Positions 9,827 through 18,878 of a stretch of DNA of 64,000 nt are shown piece by piece; positions within the stretch are counted from its first letter, which is position 1, and every line of letters starts with the position of its first letter. This DNA comes from Marinicellulosiphila megalodicopiae (GTDB lineage: Bacteria; Pseudomonadota; Gammaproteobacteria; Pseudomonadales; Natronospirillaceae): positions 3,410,001-3,474,000 of the forward strand of contig NZ_AP023087.1 of NCBI RefSeq assembly GCF_045862395.1. Direction: 5' to 3'. The translations under genes and the position numbers were made by a program. Below the pieces are notes generated by a model. That model ran no database searches and was not told the DNA's origin. It saw only the letters and a program-made list of their open reading frames with translations.

Positions 9827-10036
9827 ATGATTGATGAACGTATCAAGTTGTTTGGACAAAAAGTCCGTGAAGCTCGTAAGTCACAAGGATTATCACAAGA
9901 GGCTTTTGCACATTTAAGTGGAATAGATCGGAGTTATATGGGAAAAATTGAACGCGGTGAGAATAATATTACCTTGGCGAGAGCCTATGAAATTAGTGAC
10001 GCCCTCAATGTCACTCTAAATATGTTGATCGAATAA
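9827..10036 (+). CDS. Small XRE-family helix-turn-helix regulator
   Basis: Protein of 69 residues consisting of a single Cro/CI-type HTH: LFGQKVREARKSQGLSQEAF, then a recognition helix around DRSYMGKIERGENN, then a helix ending LNMLIE. Size and composition match restriction controller proteins and small phage or island repressors. A GAGG site lies about ten bases before the ATG. It is divergent from the lipoprotein gene and lies at the left flank of the integrase module, so it may regulate the island or may be a leftover controller gene. Its operator was not identified. The fold call is secure; the target is not. Confidence 0.85.
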   Translation: MIDERIKLFGQKVREARKSQGLSQEAFAHLSGIDRSYMGKIERGENNITLARAYEISDALNVTLNMLIE

Positions 10037-10067
10037 GTCCTCACCTTAAACACAGTAACAATAGATT

Positions 10068-10092
10068 GTAAAACGCACTCCGTACGCTTTAC
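10068..10092. repeat. Inverted repeat between XRE gene and the island's last small gene
   Basis: GTAAAACG and CGCTTTAC are eight-base arms with one mismatch around a nine-base spacer. There is no T run, so it is a weak terminator candidate. An attachment-site remnant is possible because it lies just outside the integrase operon, but no matching copy was found at the right end. Confidence 0.35.
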
Positions 10093-10106
10093 AGCCTTAG
10101 TGCCCA

Positions 10107-10403
10107 TCAGCTACCAATCAACCATGGCATCTCAAGTTTATGAGCATTGCTGGTAAGTAGCTGCTTTAATTCATCCACTAATTCATTTAAAAACTGATCT
10201 TGTACTTCAATTGTTTCTATCAACCAAAAATCAATTAACCACTTTGAAACTGCATTAATGAGAGTTGTATCTGAATAGCCGACTAAATAACACGATAGTG
10301 GTGAGTCGACAATTTCTACGCGAGCAATTAATTTAATAGCTGTTTCTTTTACAATTCGACGATTTTTCATTTTTGATTCAATTATGATATTTGAAATATA
10401 CAT
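10107..10403 (-). CDS. Hypothetical protein downstream of the integrase
   Basis: Unrecognised protein of 98 residues, MYISNIIIESKMKNRR to a C-terminus ending PWLIGS, with a helical second half (FLNELVDELKQLL). I choose the ATG at 10403 rather than 10445: it follows the integrase TAA by one base and the integrase tail supplies a strong GAGGGG ribosome site about seven bases upstream. The longer version would overlap the integrase and has no such site. The tight junction implies co-transcription with the integrase, so it is probably an accessory or cargo protein of the element. No function can be assigned. Confidence 0.65.
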   Translation of the reverse strand: MYISNIIIESKMKNRRIVKETAIKLIARVEIVDSPLSCYLVGYSDTTLINAVSKWLIDFWLIETIEVQDQFLNELVDELKQLLTSNAHKLEMPWLIGS

Positions 10404-10404
10404 A

Positions 10405-11589
10405 TTATTTCCCCTCACCCAAGCTGTTTTTGATGTTAGCTTCAATTAATTTGTTAAATGCCTGTCCGTCTGTTCTTAGTGCATTTGGCACGTAACGCGA
10501 ATAGATTCGAAATAACATTTCAGTTGTACTGTGCCCTAGCTGTCTTGCTATCCATTCTGGGCTTTCACCAGATGCAAGCCATAATGAAGCGGCTGTGTGT
10601 CTGGTTTGATAAAGTCTTCTAGGTGAGTACCCAAGTAACTTTAATGTTGGCAACCAAATTCTATTGTGGATATTGGTATTTGATATAGGGGTATCGATAC
10701 TTGTACAAAATACAAAATCATCAAATTTCTTCATTGTTTTTTTATGATTGAGTAATGCCTCATAAACTAAGTCGCACATATGAATTTCACGAAACGCATG
10801 TTCATTTTTTGGATCGCCTACCCCATATACACCTAACGCTTGCTCTACAATGATTTGCCTATTTTCAAAATCAATATGCTTCCATTGCAGGCCGTTAACT
10901 TCACCTGATCGCATCCCTGTAAAGAAGCGTGTTATGAAATAATCTTTAAAATCAGGTCTTACGATTTCAAGAAACTTCGTAATATCTGATAAAGACAACG
11001 GCTGGATATCCGGCTTTACTCCCTTTAAAGGCTTTACCGATGTTAAGTTAAATTTAAAATTAAAACGCTCTGCTGCTTCCGTCATAATTGACTTCATCAA
11101 CGTAATGTTTTTATTTATAGTCGCAGCAGCCAAAGGTACCCCAGACTTATTAGGCATTTGAGTCAGTTTATTTCTGTACATGAGCACATCAGTTTTTGCA
11201 ATTTGATCTAAGTGCATGTCACCAAATTCTGGAATTAAATATTTATAAAAATTCCCATTAACTGTGCCGACATAAGTTCTTCTCCAGCTTGGCGACATTT
11301 CGAATATCCATTGCTCTGAAAACTCTTTGAACGTTGGTATTTCATTGGATGATTTCTTTGCTAATTGCAAAGATTTAGCCTCCAATTTATCGGCCATTTT
11401 CGATTTAGGAAAATATTTTTTATAATCAAAGGTTTCCAAGGTAATTTCAGCGTCTATTTTTTTCAAAATAGATTCTGCTCTTTTTTTATTAGCAGGTGTA
11501 CTTTCTAACTTTGTTAACTCGCGACAGCGTTGGTTTTGAAAGTTAAAATCAAATACTAATCGCCCGTTTCTTTCAGTGATTTTAGACAT
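10405..11589 (-). CDS. int: Tyrosine-type site-specific integrase
   Basis: Phage or island integrase of about 394 residues. A SAM-like core-binding domain lies around 85-165 (TFKEFSEQWIFEMSPSW) and the catalytic domain around 190-380. Catalytic residues visible are the first Arg in FFTGMRSGEVNGLQW (about 225), YQTRHTAAS (Arg about 332; Tyr replaces the usual first His, as in many P2-like integrases), LGHST (about 352) and the Tyr in IYSRY (about 361). I choose the ATG at 11589 because AAGGAG lies six bases upstream; the ATG at 11616 would overlap the xis-like gene. It probably mediates integration and, with that neighbour, excision. Confidence 0.93.
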   Translation of the reverse strand: MSKITERNGRLVFDFNFQNQRCRELTKLESTPANKKRAESILKKIDAEITLETFDYKKYFPKSKMADKLEAKSLQLAKKSSNEIPTFKEFSEQWIFEMSPSWRRTYVGTVNGNFYKYLIPEFGDMHLDQIAKTDVLMYRNKLTQMPNKSGVPLAAATINKNITLMKSIMTEAAERFNFKFNLTSVKPLKGVKPDIQPLSLSDITKFLEIVRPDFKDYFITRFFTGMRSGEVNGLQWKHIDFENRQIIVEQALGVYGVGDPKNEHAFREIHMCDLVYEALLNHKKTMKKFDDFVFCTSIDTPISNTNIHNRIWLPTLKLLGYSPRRLYQTRHTAASLWLASGESPEWIARQLGHSTTEMLFRIYSRYVPNALRTDGQAFNKLIEANIKNSLGEGK

Positions 11590-11599
11590 TACAAACTCC

Positions 11600-11809
11600 T
11601 TATTGAAGACCAGCAATTAAATCGCTAACAGTGTTTCCGGCTAACATTGTTTCTTCAACCTTCTCCCAGATATAAAGCGTTTTACGGCCACCAAAAGGGC
11701 GTATATAATGAACGCCTTCTATTAGTACAGAATCCTTCAAAGTACTGCGAATGGTTCTTGGTTCGTATTTTATTTTTTCGGACAGTTCGTTTGTTGTTAA
11801 ATAAGTCAT
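11600..11809 (-). CDS. Excisionase-like small DNA-binding protein
   Basis: Protein of 69 residues with a predicted winged-helix pattern: LTTNELSEKIKYEPRTIRST, then a wing-like RPFGGRKTLYIW. This layout is typical of recombination directionality factors and MerR-like excisionases. It lies ten bases upstream of the integrase start in the same operon. A GGAG site lies six bases before the ATG. Its likely job is to bias the integrase towards excision and perhaps repress the promoter, but that is inferred from context and size. Confidence 0.7.
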   Translation of the reverse strand: MTYLTTNELSEKIKYEPRTIRSTLKDSVLIEGVHYIRPFGGRKTLYIWEKVEETMLAGNTVSDLIAGLQ

Positions 11810-12175
11810 ACATGCTCCAATAAAGTTAAGTTATATTTAAGCTCTTTAATGTTGTTTTAAGCTTGTATATAAGAATATATGGAGATTAATGGTTATTACA
11901 GAACTCAATTTTTGAGGGTTTTGGAGCGGAAATTTTGCAAGCTTTCAATGTGATTTCTGAAATTATCTTTCTAAAATTTGTTAACTATAATATTTTTTCT
12001 GAAAAGAATTCTTTTGAGGAGTAAGTATTTATTGTGAAAAAAGCGTTAATTATCAGGAAATTTTAAGTGTGAATGGCTCGCACTTTAGTGATTGGGATTT
12101 AAGTGTGAATGATTCACACTCTAGTGAAAAGTGAGTGCGTGGTTCAATAAAATTAAAGGATGCGCTCTGTAGTAT
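11810..12175. promoter_or_regulatory. Control region with two 27-base operator-like repeats
   Basis: Upstream of xis-int and downstream of the 275-residue gene. Two direct repeats of about 27 bases start at 12065 and 12101 (36 bases apart), each with the pattern AAGTGTGAATG, then a reverse half-site ending CACT, then TAGTGA. The second contains the perfect palindrome AGTGTGAATGATTCACACT (12102-12120); the first is imperfect (12066-12084). This is typical of paired operators or integrase/Xis arm sites. The rest is very AT-rich with no gene seen. Confidence 0.6.
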
Positions 12176-13003
12176 TTAGTATATGATTGTATTTTGCTCA
12201 TTCACTATTGATGATTTGTGAAATTTAATTAGTTCACACATACCATCACTTTTTTGTATGTAATAAATATCTAAAAGGCAATCTTCAATACCAGAAGTCA
12301 GAAATTTCTTATAATCACTCTTGGAAACCCTTAAATCCTTTTTCTGAGGTGTTAATAAATGGAGTCTACAATCAGAATTTCTCGTACCATCAAATGTTGC
12401 TCCAAGTATTTTTTGGACAACTGAATCAATATCTTTGGTTTTGTCATATAGTATTGCATGTTTCTTTTCAGTTGCAGTTATTACATTTTTTTCATTATCA
12501 CTATTGAATACAGTTATAGTGTTTTCATGAATATAAGTCTGAAGTTTAGAAACTTGTTTTTTACCTATTTTTGTTATTATTTCAGTTTCTATATCTGAAC
12601 AATCAATTTTAGATTTTAGATTATGTTCTCTTTTTTCCAAACTAAGTAAAATTTTATAAAAATCATCTATAACTGTATTAAAAAAAGATTTTAATGTAAC
12701 TGCTTCTTTCGAGACAATAGGAAGGTTTTTGTTATTTTGTTCGTCATCAATAATAAATGCAAAGAATACCGTAATAGAGCCATTATCTCTTATATGGTAA
12801 GACATAATATTGAATTTTGAATAAAATGTTCTTTTTAAATTGTGCAGCTTAATATACTTCATGATTTCAGCGTCAAAGAAATCATGAAAGTTTGAGCATA
12901 TCTTATGTTTCTTTTCTTCTTCAGTGCGGTTTAACATGCCATCAGGGATATTAAGGTCTTCAATTGTAGTGAAACTAACAAGGTTTTTTCTAACAATTTC
13001 CAT
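12176..13003 (-). CDS. Hypothetical protein coupled to the giant recombinase
   Basis: Unrecognised protein of 275 residues, Lys- and Ile-rich, with no signal peptide or membrane segment. Its ATG overlaps the stop codon of the upstream giant gene by one base (TAATG), so the two are almost certainly translated together and work together. Visible features are a charged helical N-terminus (NRTEEEKKHKICSNF), a strand-like core (SITVFFAFIIDDEQ) and a C-terminal ILGATFDGTRNSDC to DLRVSK region. A partner or accessory subunit of the recombinase is the simplest inference. I have no family for it. Confidence 0.7.
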   Translation of the reverse strand: MEIVRKNLVSFTTIEDLNIPDGMLNRTEEEKKHKICSNFHDFFDAEIMKYIKLHNLKRTFYSKFNIMSYHIRDNGSITVFFAFIIDDEQNNKNLPIVSKEAVTLKSFFNTVIDDFYKILLSLEKREHNLKSKIDCSDIETEIITKIGKKQVSKLQTYIHENTITVFNSDNEKNVITATEKKHAILYDKTKDIDSVVQKILGATFDGTRNSDCRLHLLTPQKKDLRVSKSDYKKFLTSGIEDCLLDIYYIQKSDGMCELIKFHKSSIVNEQNTIIY

Positions 13004-16000
13004 TAAATACTTCCTATTGATTCTTTATGACTAAAAAATAGTAAAATTAAAAAATTAAGTTCCTTGAGTGTATCAACAGAAAACACAGGTGTCACCTCTG
13101 TTTCAACTTGTATTGCAGACCTAGGGCGTACATTATTGTACAATGATTTTTCACCACCAATTTTTCTAATTTCACAATTTAAGTTTTTACTCCATTTTTT
13201 AATCTCATTATCGGTAAATGCCCTAGGTTGGAATATTATAAACCTTGGTTCATCTGAATGAATCTTTTGTATATATTGAATAAATTCAATTGAATGATCA
13301 ATACTTTCAAAGTGCCATTTTCCATCTTTACGTAAACATAACTGCCAAATACTACGCAATTCTTTTAGTTCACGATCTGATAATTCAGTTAGATTTCTTA
13401 GAACTGGTGTATAAATTGATTTAGAAATATTAAAATTAATGTTGATTTTAGTTGTTGCACTATTGTTTTTCATGAATTTTATAAAATTGGTCAGTAGTTC
13501 AAGTGAAAAACCGGTAATATGATGAATTAAGTCTACAGAGTAAGCTTTATTTATTAACTCATTTACTTTAATAGCTGAAATTAAATCAAACTTTAATTCA
13601 AAATTAGATATTGAATTATTGAATTGAATATCTTTATATTTAGACTCATGCCAATTATCAAAGCAACGGATAAATAAATCTAAACTTGATAGGTCTGGAT
13701 TAACATTTTTATCCCTTCTACGCCATTGTCGAATTAACGGCTCATTAACTTTTAATAGAAATGCAATTTTTTTGTCAGAAATCTTATGATAAACAACCTT
13801 GTCAAATACTCCATGACTATAAGTTTTCAATGTAATTAATGGCGATTTATGACCAAAAAAAGAAGAGGTTTCCCAAATATCTTTAGGTGTTTTGGCCATT
13901 GCTATTTTTTTAGTGATTGCATAATGCCTAAACATGTGGAGATGTACATTACATGCTAAAAATAAAGAACATTGATTAGTAAAGTTGATCAATAAGGGCT
14001 CAATTTCCTTACCCATGATTGAGAAAAATGGAGTTATTTTTTTTGAAGGTGGCCCATTTATTAATGATATTTCCTTTAATGATTGTATGCATTTTGTTGT
14101 TAGGTTTTCAAAGTTTATAAATCGATTTGACTGCGTGGTTTTTACCTTTTTCAACTTATTGTAGCGAATATGAATTAATTCATTTTCAAAATCAATATCT
14201 TGTTTTGAAAGATTAATTAGTTCATTGCTTCGCATTCCAGTTTCACAAAGCAATAGAGTAAATGCAGTAAAAACACTACTATTCTTAAACTTCTCTTGTA
14301 ATATTTTAATTTGACTTGTAAAGAGAGTATCAATTTTTACATCTTTTGATATAGAAGCGGTATTAAAATCAAAATTTATATCTACACAATAAAATTCTTT
14401 TTTATAAAATTTATGAAATTCTCTAAGAATTAAAGAAGAATCATTTAATTTTGAACGTTGCAGTATATCTTCATATCCATCCTCAATACTTTCTGCATTT
14501 AAATTCGATATTGCTTTAAACTGAAAAACCTCTGTTATATTTTTATAATGAAAAAGGAGGTAAGTTATAATTCTTCCAATGCTTTTAGTTTGTACGGTAC
14601 CATTTTGTAGAAGTTCTAATCCCCAATATGAAAATACACTTGGCCAATAACTTCGCTTGTTAGCTTTAAATTCTTCGAATACATCCCTTAATTTATTTTT
14701 TTTATCAACATCTTCGATTTTTAAACGATTTATTTCTTTTACCTTCAAAAAAAAGACAAGGTTGTCTTGGGCCAATATATTTTCTACTGATTCTAATGGT
14801 TTACTTTGGTTATGCTCACTCTGATTAAATTCATTATTTTCAAATAGGCATTGTTTCGAAAATTGTCTAATCCAACCAATTGTTTTTACATCTTTAATTG
14901 TCGTCCCCTTTAAATACGACTGGTACATCCCTGACTTTCTGTAGAGAATTCCGTTACTAACAGTTTGTTTAAGTTCTTTTATTGAGCGAGGTAGGTTTAA
15001 ATTTACAAATTTTGATTGATAATGAAGCCAGGTTCGAATTGAATTTGAAATTTGCTCTAATGATACATCCACTAACAATGGATATAAGTAATAATAATGC
15101 AATAGCCACCCTTCTGAAGGTGACCATCTAAATTTTTTAGATTCAAAAAAAACGTTATTCTCGATAATTTCAGGTCGCTTTAAAATCATTTTTTTAAATG
15201 AGGTAATATCAATTTCTTTTATTCCATGAACCAATGCTGAAATATAAATAAAACTCCAGGCTTGAGCGGTACTTTTAATTTTTTCGATATTGTCTATTCG
15301 GTTAATTGCTTCTTCAATAATTACATAATTTTGAACAAAATATGAGCTATTTAGCGATATAAGTGAACGGGTCCTTGAAGATGCTTCATATCCTAAAGTT
15401 GGCAAGTCTAGGTTCCACCCTCGTTGATTAGAGAATCGTTTTAGCAATTTTTTTAAAGAGATTGAAAGCCTGTGTTGATTATCGTAATTACTACAATTAT
15501 CAAAGCACTTTTTAACTTGGGACGCCTTGGGTTGTTGCTTATTTGTTATATTATTAGAATTCAGAATTATTTTTAAATTTAATTTTCTCTCTTTTTCCTT
15601 TTTTTTGTAGAGTGAAAGTCTTAATTTAGGACCAAACTTTTTATTAAATGGGATATGTTTGGTTTGATTTGATGATACCTCAAGGATACTTTGGTTAGCC
15701 CTGCAACCTACTGTAGCTCTAAGGCTAATATCTTTAACAAATTTATTTAATATCGGTTTAATTATAAGGGTTAACTGTTCAATACTTAACGGCGAAAATT
15801 CCGAAATTGGGCCAGTATCATTGCTATAATGGCCAAGTTGAAAATTTACATATAATCTATCTAATCCTTCTTTTATCAAATATGAAGACAAAATATGGCG
15901 TGAGATATTTGAAGCCACACTTACTCTAGCGAAGTACTCATCAACTTTCTTTTTAGGTATTTCACAAATATTAAAAGTATTATCAAACATAAAAAATTGA

Positions 16001-17943
16001 GGGATGTTACAAAACTCAAGATTCATCGAAGATCTGATTTCATCTGCAAGATCTTTTTTGATTAAGCCAATTCGCGCTGTTAAATTGTCGAGATGATTAT
16101 CGTAAGCTTTACGTATCTTGGTAGTAATATCGGGTAATGCAACTACCCTGGAAACATGGCTTGCATCAACAATTTTATCACAAATGAATAAAGCATTATC
16201 TTCAATAAAATCGATCCTTCTAGCGAACATACTATTAACAGGTCTATGCCCACTAATGAGTGAAAGTTGCATAATAGTAAATAGACTATATTCAAGATGG
16301 TACTCACTTAAATCACTCGCATTTTTAATTTGTTTGGCTTTCGTATTTAACTCACCTCTTAACTTAGAAATCCACTCACTCACTTGTTTAGTATCATTGT
16401 TCTTTTTGGAGCCTACTATTGAATTTAAATGATCGGATAATTCAACTGATGTATTAAATTCTGTAAGCTCATTCATTACCTGTTGAGATCTTTTGTAGAT
16501 ATGTTTATTTTCAAAGCTGGCGTAATAAATACCATCATGAATTTGAAATCTATGAAAAGGTGTTACGTGGTACGAAAAAATCTCATCCTTAAATAGATGT
16601 AAATGTCGATAAAACTGGTAATCTCTGATGGTGCTTAATGTTGGAAATCTATCTATTTTAAGACTTATCTTAGCTATTTCATTATTTAGCTGTTTTTGTT
16701 CAATATTTAATTGATCACTTAAACTCTTTTGTAAGTCAGTATTTAAATGGCATTGTAATAAATCAATGAATTCCCATGGCACACATCTTAATACCCTAGA
16801 ATATGACTTGCCTAACTTTGAGTAATGTACAAAATACCTATCCATGCAGATATATGCATTTTCATAAGTATTGGCAGGTATCTCAACTATAGATGATACA
16901 AAATAAAGCTTGTCATAATCCCTGATATCCACTCCTGTTAGCAAAGAAACTAATATTGCTAGCTTTTCTTTGGTTGGGTCTTCGACAAGGTAATCAAACA
17001 ATAGCTTGGCATAAGCTAATGGCAGTGTATGTCTATGGCAATCGGGCTGAAATAGTTGAATGGGCTCAAGTAGGTTACCTCCTTTAAATACTGAAAAGTC
17101 TCTTTTTGAGGTTGTTTTTGAATTGCCATCGTCGTTAGGCGTGTGAGAACTGGTATTGCTTCCATTGTCGACGATTATTTGGCTTATTTCCTCTGCATTA
17201 TTCGGCGCTTTTCTCTGCGGGGTAAAATCGTTATTACTTCGTTTTTTTGGAGTTTGATTTTTAGATTTGTCATCAAATTTAGGCGCAATTGATGGTGTCA
17301 GCTTTTTTCCCATCAAATATTGGTTTATTGAAACCAGATCAATGAAGTTAATTGCCCAAGATTTAATATCCTTATCATTACTCTTTTTTTTGATATTGTT
17401 CAATAATTCACATAGTTCAATACAAGACAAACTTCCATCTGATTTTTTACTGCATTCTGTTAGTAATAATTTCCCTTCCAATGAGTTAGTGGTAGTACGT
17501 AATCGCCTCAATAATTCTGCGAAATTTTCTCTTCTTTTAGCATTAAATAATTTGGTGGTTTCTGATTGAATTTCATCGATATAAATACAAGGAAAAATCA
17601 AATGACTCAACAATGCAATGTAAACATCTTCTTGAGAAACCTTAGCTCCTTTTGTAAGAAATTCTAAAGTATAAAAGAAAGCATCATAGACCACTGAGTT
17701 TTTTACTATGACTTTTTTAGCGTTTATATAACCTGATATATTTATGGCAACTAACTCTTCTTTAAGTAGAAGAATATGTTCACTATTACTTGTTGATTTC
17801 TCAATCAATACATCAAAAACATTAATTAAAACACTTTTGAAATCTTCAAAATTAGGTACATCGGAAGGTGCATCCATTAAGTTAAAAAAGTTAATTAGAT
17901 TAGGGCCAGCCGTATCGTTGTTAATGTAAAATGTCTTTGTCAT
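13003..17943 (-). CDS. Giant protein with two tyrosine-recombinase-like cores
   Basis: Protein of about 1646 residues. Near 565-710 a diverged recombinase-like region has LISGHRPVNSM, ISRHILSSYLI and QLGHYSNDTG, but the catalytic Tyr position appears to be Ser/Phe and the HxxR His is Asn. Near 1230-1380 a second core looks intact: CETGMRSNELINLS, HMFRHYAI, FFGHKSPLITLKTYSHG with Arg, His-x-x-Arg, His and Tyr all present. A low-complexity linker lies near 225-275. I choose the ATG at 17943 (AAGGA five bases upstream) over 18012, which has no ribosome site and lies in a palindrome. Base composition is more AT-rich than the core genes. It may be a transposase-like integrase; GmtZ/GmtY-type recombinases are a possible comparison. 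Confidence 0.8.
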   Translation of the reverse strand: MTKTFYINNDTAGPNLINFFNLMDAPSDVPNFEDFKSVLINVFDVLIEKSTSNSEHILLLKEELVAINISGYINAKKVIVKNSVVYDAFFYTLEFLTKGAKVSQEDVYIALLSHLIFPCIYIDEIQSETTKLFNAKRRENFAELLRRLRTTTNSLEGKLLLTECSKKSDGSLSCIELCELLNNIKKKSNDKDIKSWAINFIDLVSINQYLMGKKLTPSIAPKFDDKSKNQTPKKRSNNDFTPQRKAPNNAEEISQIIVDNGSNTSSHTPNDDGNSKTTSKRDFSVFKGGNLLEPIQLFQPDCHRHTLPLAYAKLLFDYLVEDPTKEKLAILVSLLTGVDIRDYDKLYFVSSIVEIPANTYENAYICMDRYFVHYSKLGKSYSRVLRCVPWEFIDLLQCHLNTDLQKSLSDQLNIEQKQLNNEIAKISLKIDRFPTLSTIRDYQFYRHLHLFKDEIFSYHVTPFHRFQIHDGIYYASFENKHIYKRSQQVMNELTEFNTSVELSDHLNSIVGSKKNNDTKQVSEWISKLRGELNTKAKQIKNASDLSEYHLEYSLFTIMQLSLISGHRPVNSMFARRIDFIEDNALFICDKIVDASHVSRVVALPDITTKIRKAYDNHLDNLTARIGLIKKDLADEIRSSMNLEFCNIPQFFMFDNTFNICEIPKKKVDEYFARVSVASNISRHILSSYLIKEGLDRLYVNFQLGHYSNDTGPISEFSPLSIEQLTLIIKPILNKFVKDISLRATVGCRANQSILEVSSNQTKHIPFNKKFGPKLRLSLYKKKEKERKLNLKIILNSNNITNKQQPKASQVKKCFDNCSNYDNQHRLSISLKKLLKRFSNQRGWNLDLPTLGYEASSRTRSLISLNSSYFVQNYVIIEEAINRIDNIEKIKSTAQAWSFIYISALVHGIKEIDITSFKKMILKRPEIIENNVFFESKKFRWSPSEGWLLHYYYLYPLLVDVSLEQISNSIRTWLHYQSKFVNLNLPRSIKELKQTVSNGILYRKSGMYQSYLKGTTIKDVKTIGWIRQFSKQCLFENNEFNQSEHNQSKPLESVENILAQDNLVFFLKVKEINRLKIEDVDKKNKLRDVFEEFKANKRSYWPSVFSYWGLELLQNGTVQTKSIGRIITYLLFHYKNITEVFQFKAISNLNAESIEDGYEDILQRSKLNDSSLILREFHKFYKKEFYCVDINFDFNTASISKDVKIDTLFTSQIKILQEKFKNSSVFTAFTLLLCETGMRSNELINLSKQDIDFENELIHIRYNKLKKVKTTQSNRFINFENLTTKCIQSLKEISLINGPPSKKITPFFSIMGKEIEPLLINFTNQCSLFLACNVHLHMFRHYAITKKIAMAKTPKDIWETSSFFGHKSPLITLKTYSHGVFDKVVYHKISDKKIAFLLKVNEPLIRQWRRRDKNVNPDLSSLDLFIRCFDNWHESKYKDIQFNNSISNFELKFDLISAIKVNELINKAYSVDLIHHITGFSLELLTNFIKFMKNNSATTKININFNISKSIYTPVLRNLTELSDRELKELRSIWQLCLRKDGKWHFESIDHSIEFIQYIQKIHSDEPRFIIFQPRAFTDNEIKKWSKNLNCEIRKIGGEKSLYNNVRPRSAIQVETEVTPVFSVDTLKELNFLILLFFSHKESIGSI

Positions 17944-18005
17944 GGAATCCTTGGTGACTATTAATTGATCAAATCGTAATGAATTTATATCACGCCGAAG
18001 GGGAT

Positions 18006-18059
18006 TGTGCATTAATTATTTGTGACAGAATTTCTCTGTCGTGACAAAACTAATGCACA
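18006..18059. repeat. Nested inverted repeat upstream of the giant recombinase
   Basis: Outer arms TGTGCATTA (18006-18014) and TAATGCACA (18051-18059) are perfect nine-base inverted repeats. Inside them GACAGA and TCTGTC (18024-18040) form a second inverted repeat with almost the same centre. GTGAC boxes recur at 18022, 18041 and, inverted, at 18065. The structure could be an autoregulatory operator or a recombinase binding or element-end site. Confidence 0.6.
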
Positions 18060-18270
18060 TTATTGTCACGTAAATAATATAGTAGTTAATTAGTTGAATC
18101 CTTGATATTAAAGGCCTTAATTAGGTTGTTGTGCATTTAGGTGGATTAGCGGATATTAATGCATTTTGGTATAAATCTCCTTCGGAGGGGCGTATTCTAT
18201 CCAAATGAACTAAGGGTGGGCGGCAGGATTATAGGCAGTTTCTGGTTTGATTTAAAGCGAATAAGTTGTT

Positions 18271-18768
18271 TTATTTTTGACTGATTAATTTTTGTCTTAA
18301 TTTGGGCTCACTAGTATTACTAGACAGCCATATACTTAAGAATGCATCACTGAATTGTGTGTCGTTTATTTCGCCAATTAATTTACCATTATAATAAAAC
18401 GATCCAATTCCTGTTTGTTGTTTATGAAAGGATAAATTATCGTTTTTGTTTATTTCTGGCAGGATTGTTTCAATTTTTTCACGCCACTTTGATATGGATT
18501 TTTGATCAAAATTTAGATGCTCCCACTGATTCACTGTGGCATCTACAATTCGATGTTTTGGTATATTTCGCAAATACGTAATGGATAATGTTAGCTCTTG
18601 ATTGAGCGATTCAAATTTTTTATTTTTAGTAAATAAGCTACTATCGTAGACTTTCCAAAATAAATATTTAAACCTTGCCTCACCTACTTTATATTTATCT
18701 TCAGATAGTGGTGCTGAAAATGCAGTTGTTGACATTAGAAATAACAGTGTAAAGATTAGCTTTTTCAT
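18271..18768 (-). CDS. Chalcone isomerase-like periplasmic protein
   Basis: Protein of 165 residues with a Sec signal peptide (cleavage near TTAFSA, about residue 19). The mature part has KVGEARFKYLFWKVYDSSLF, LSITYLRNIPK and GKLIGEINDTQFSDAFLSIWL, the pattern of the bacterial chalcone-isomerase-fold family (Chalcone_3), close to the usual length. Members are secreted, and no flavonoid activity is expected. It is separated from sucD by a terminator oriented to the minus strand, so it has its own promoter or depends on readthrough. The fold call is good; the role is unknown. Confidence 0.8.
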   Translation of the reverse strand: MKKLIFTLLFLMSTTAFSAPLSEDKYKVGEARFKYLFWKVYDSSLFTKNKKFESLNQELTLSITYLRNIPKHRIVDATVNQWEHLNFDQKSISKWREKIETILPEINKNDNLSFHKQQTGIGSFYYNGKLIGEINDTQFSDAFLSIWLSSNTSEPKLRQKLISQK

Positions 18769-18830
18769 TTTTATATCTCATGGTTTTTAAATGTATACGA
18801 GACAATGGTAAAAGCAGATTTTGAAAACAA

Positions 18831-18856
18831 AAAAAAACCCGCAAAGCGGGTTTTAA
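18831..18856 (-). terminator. Terminator of the sdh-suc operon
   Basis: AAACCCGC-AAA-GCGGGTTT hairpin. On the minus strand the stem is followed by a long T run (nine T), placing the end of the TCA-cycle transcript just after sucD. Confidence 0.9.
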
Positions 18857-18878
18857 TTTAATTCATTTTAATTATGAA

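Noticed and set aside
12102..12120. Possible CRP site at the TGTGA..TCACA palindrome
   Set aside because: The spacer is five bases, not the six CRP needs, and a second degenerate copy 36 bases away argues for a local regulator.
16118..17929. Several 60-100-codon plus-strand frames across the giant recombinase gene
   Set aside because: They are antisense shadows with no ribosome sites, hydrophobic only because the minus-strand gene is Asn/Lys-rich.
13003..18060. CRISPR array or CRISPR-linked genes, prompted by the CARF domain at the left
   Set aside because: No regularly spaced direct repeats and no cas-like proteins were seen anywhere in the window.
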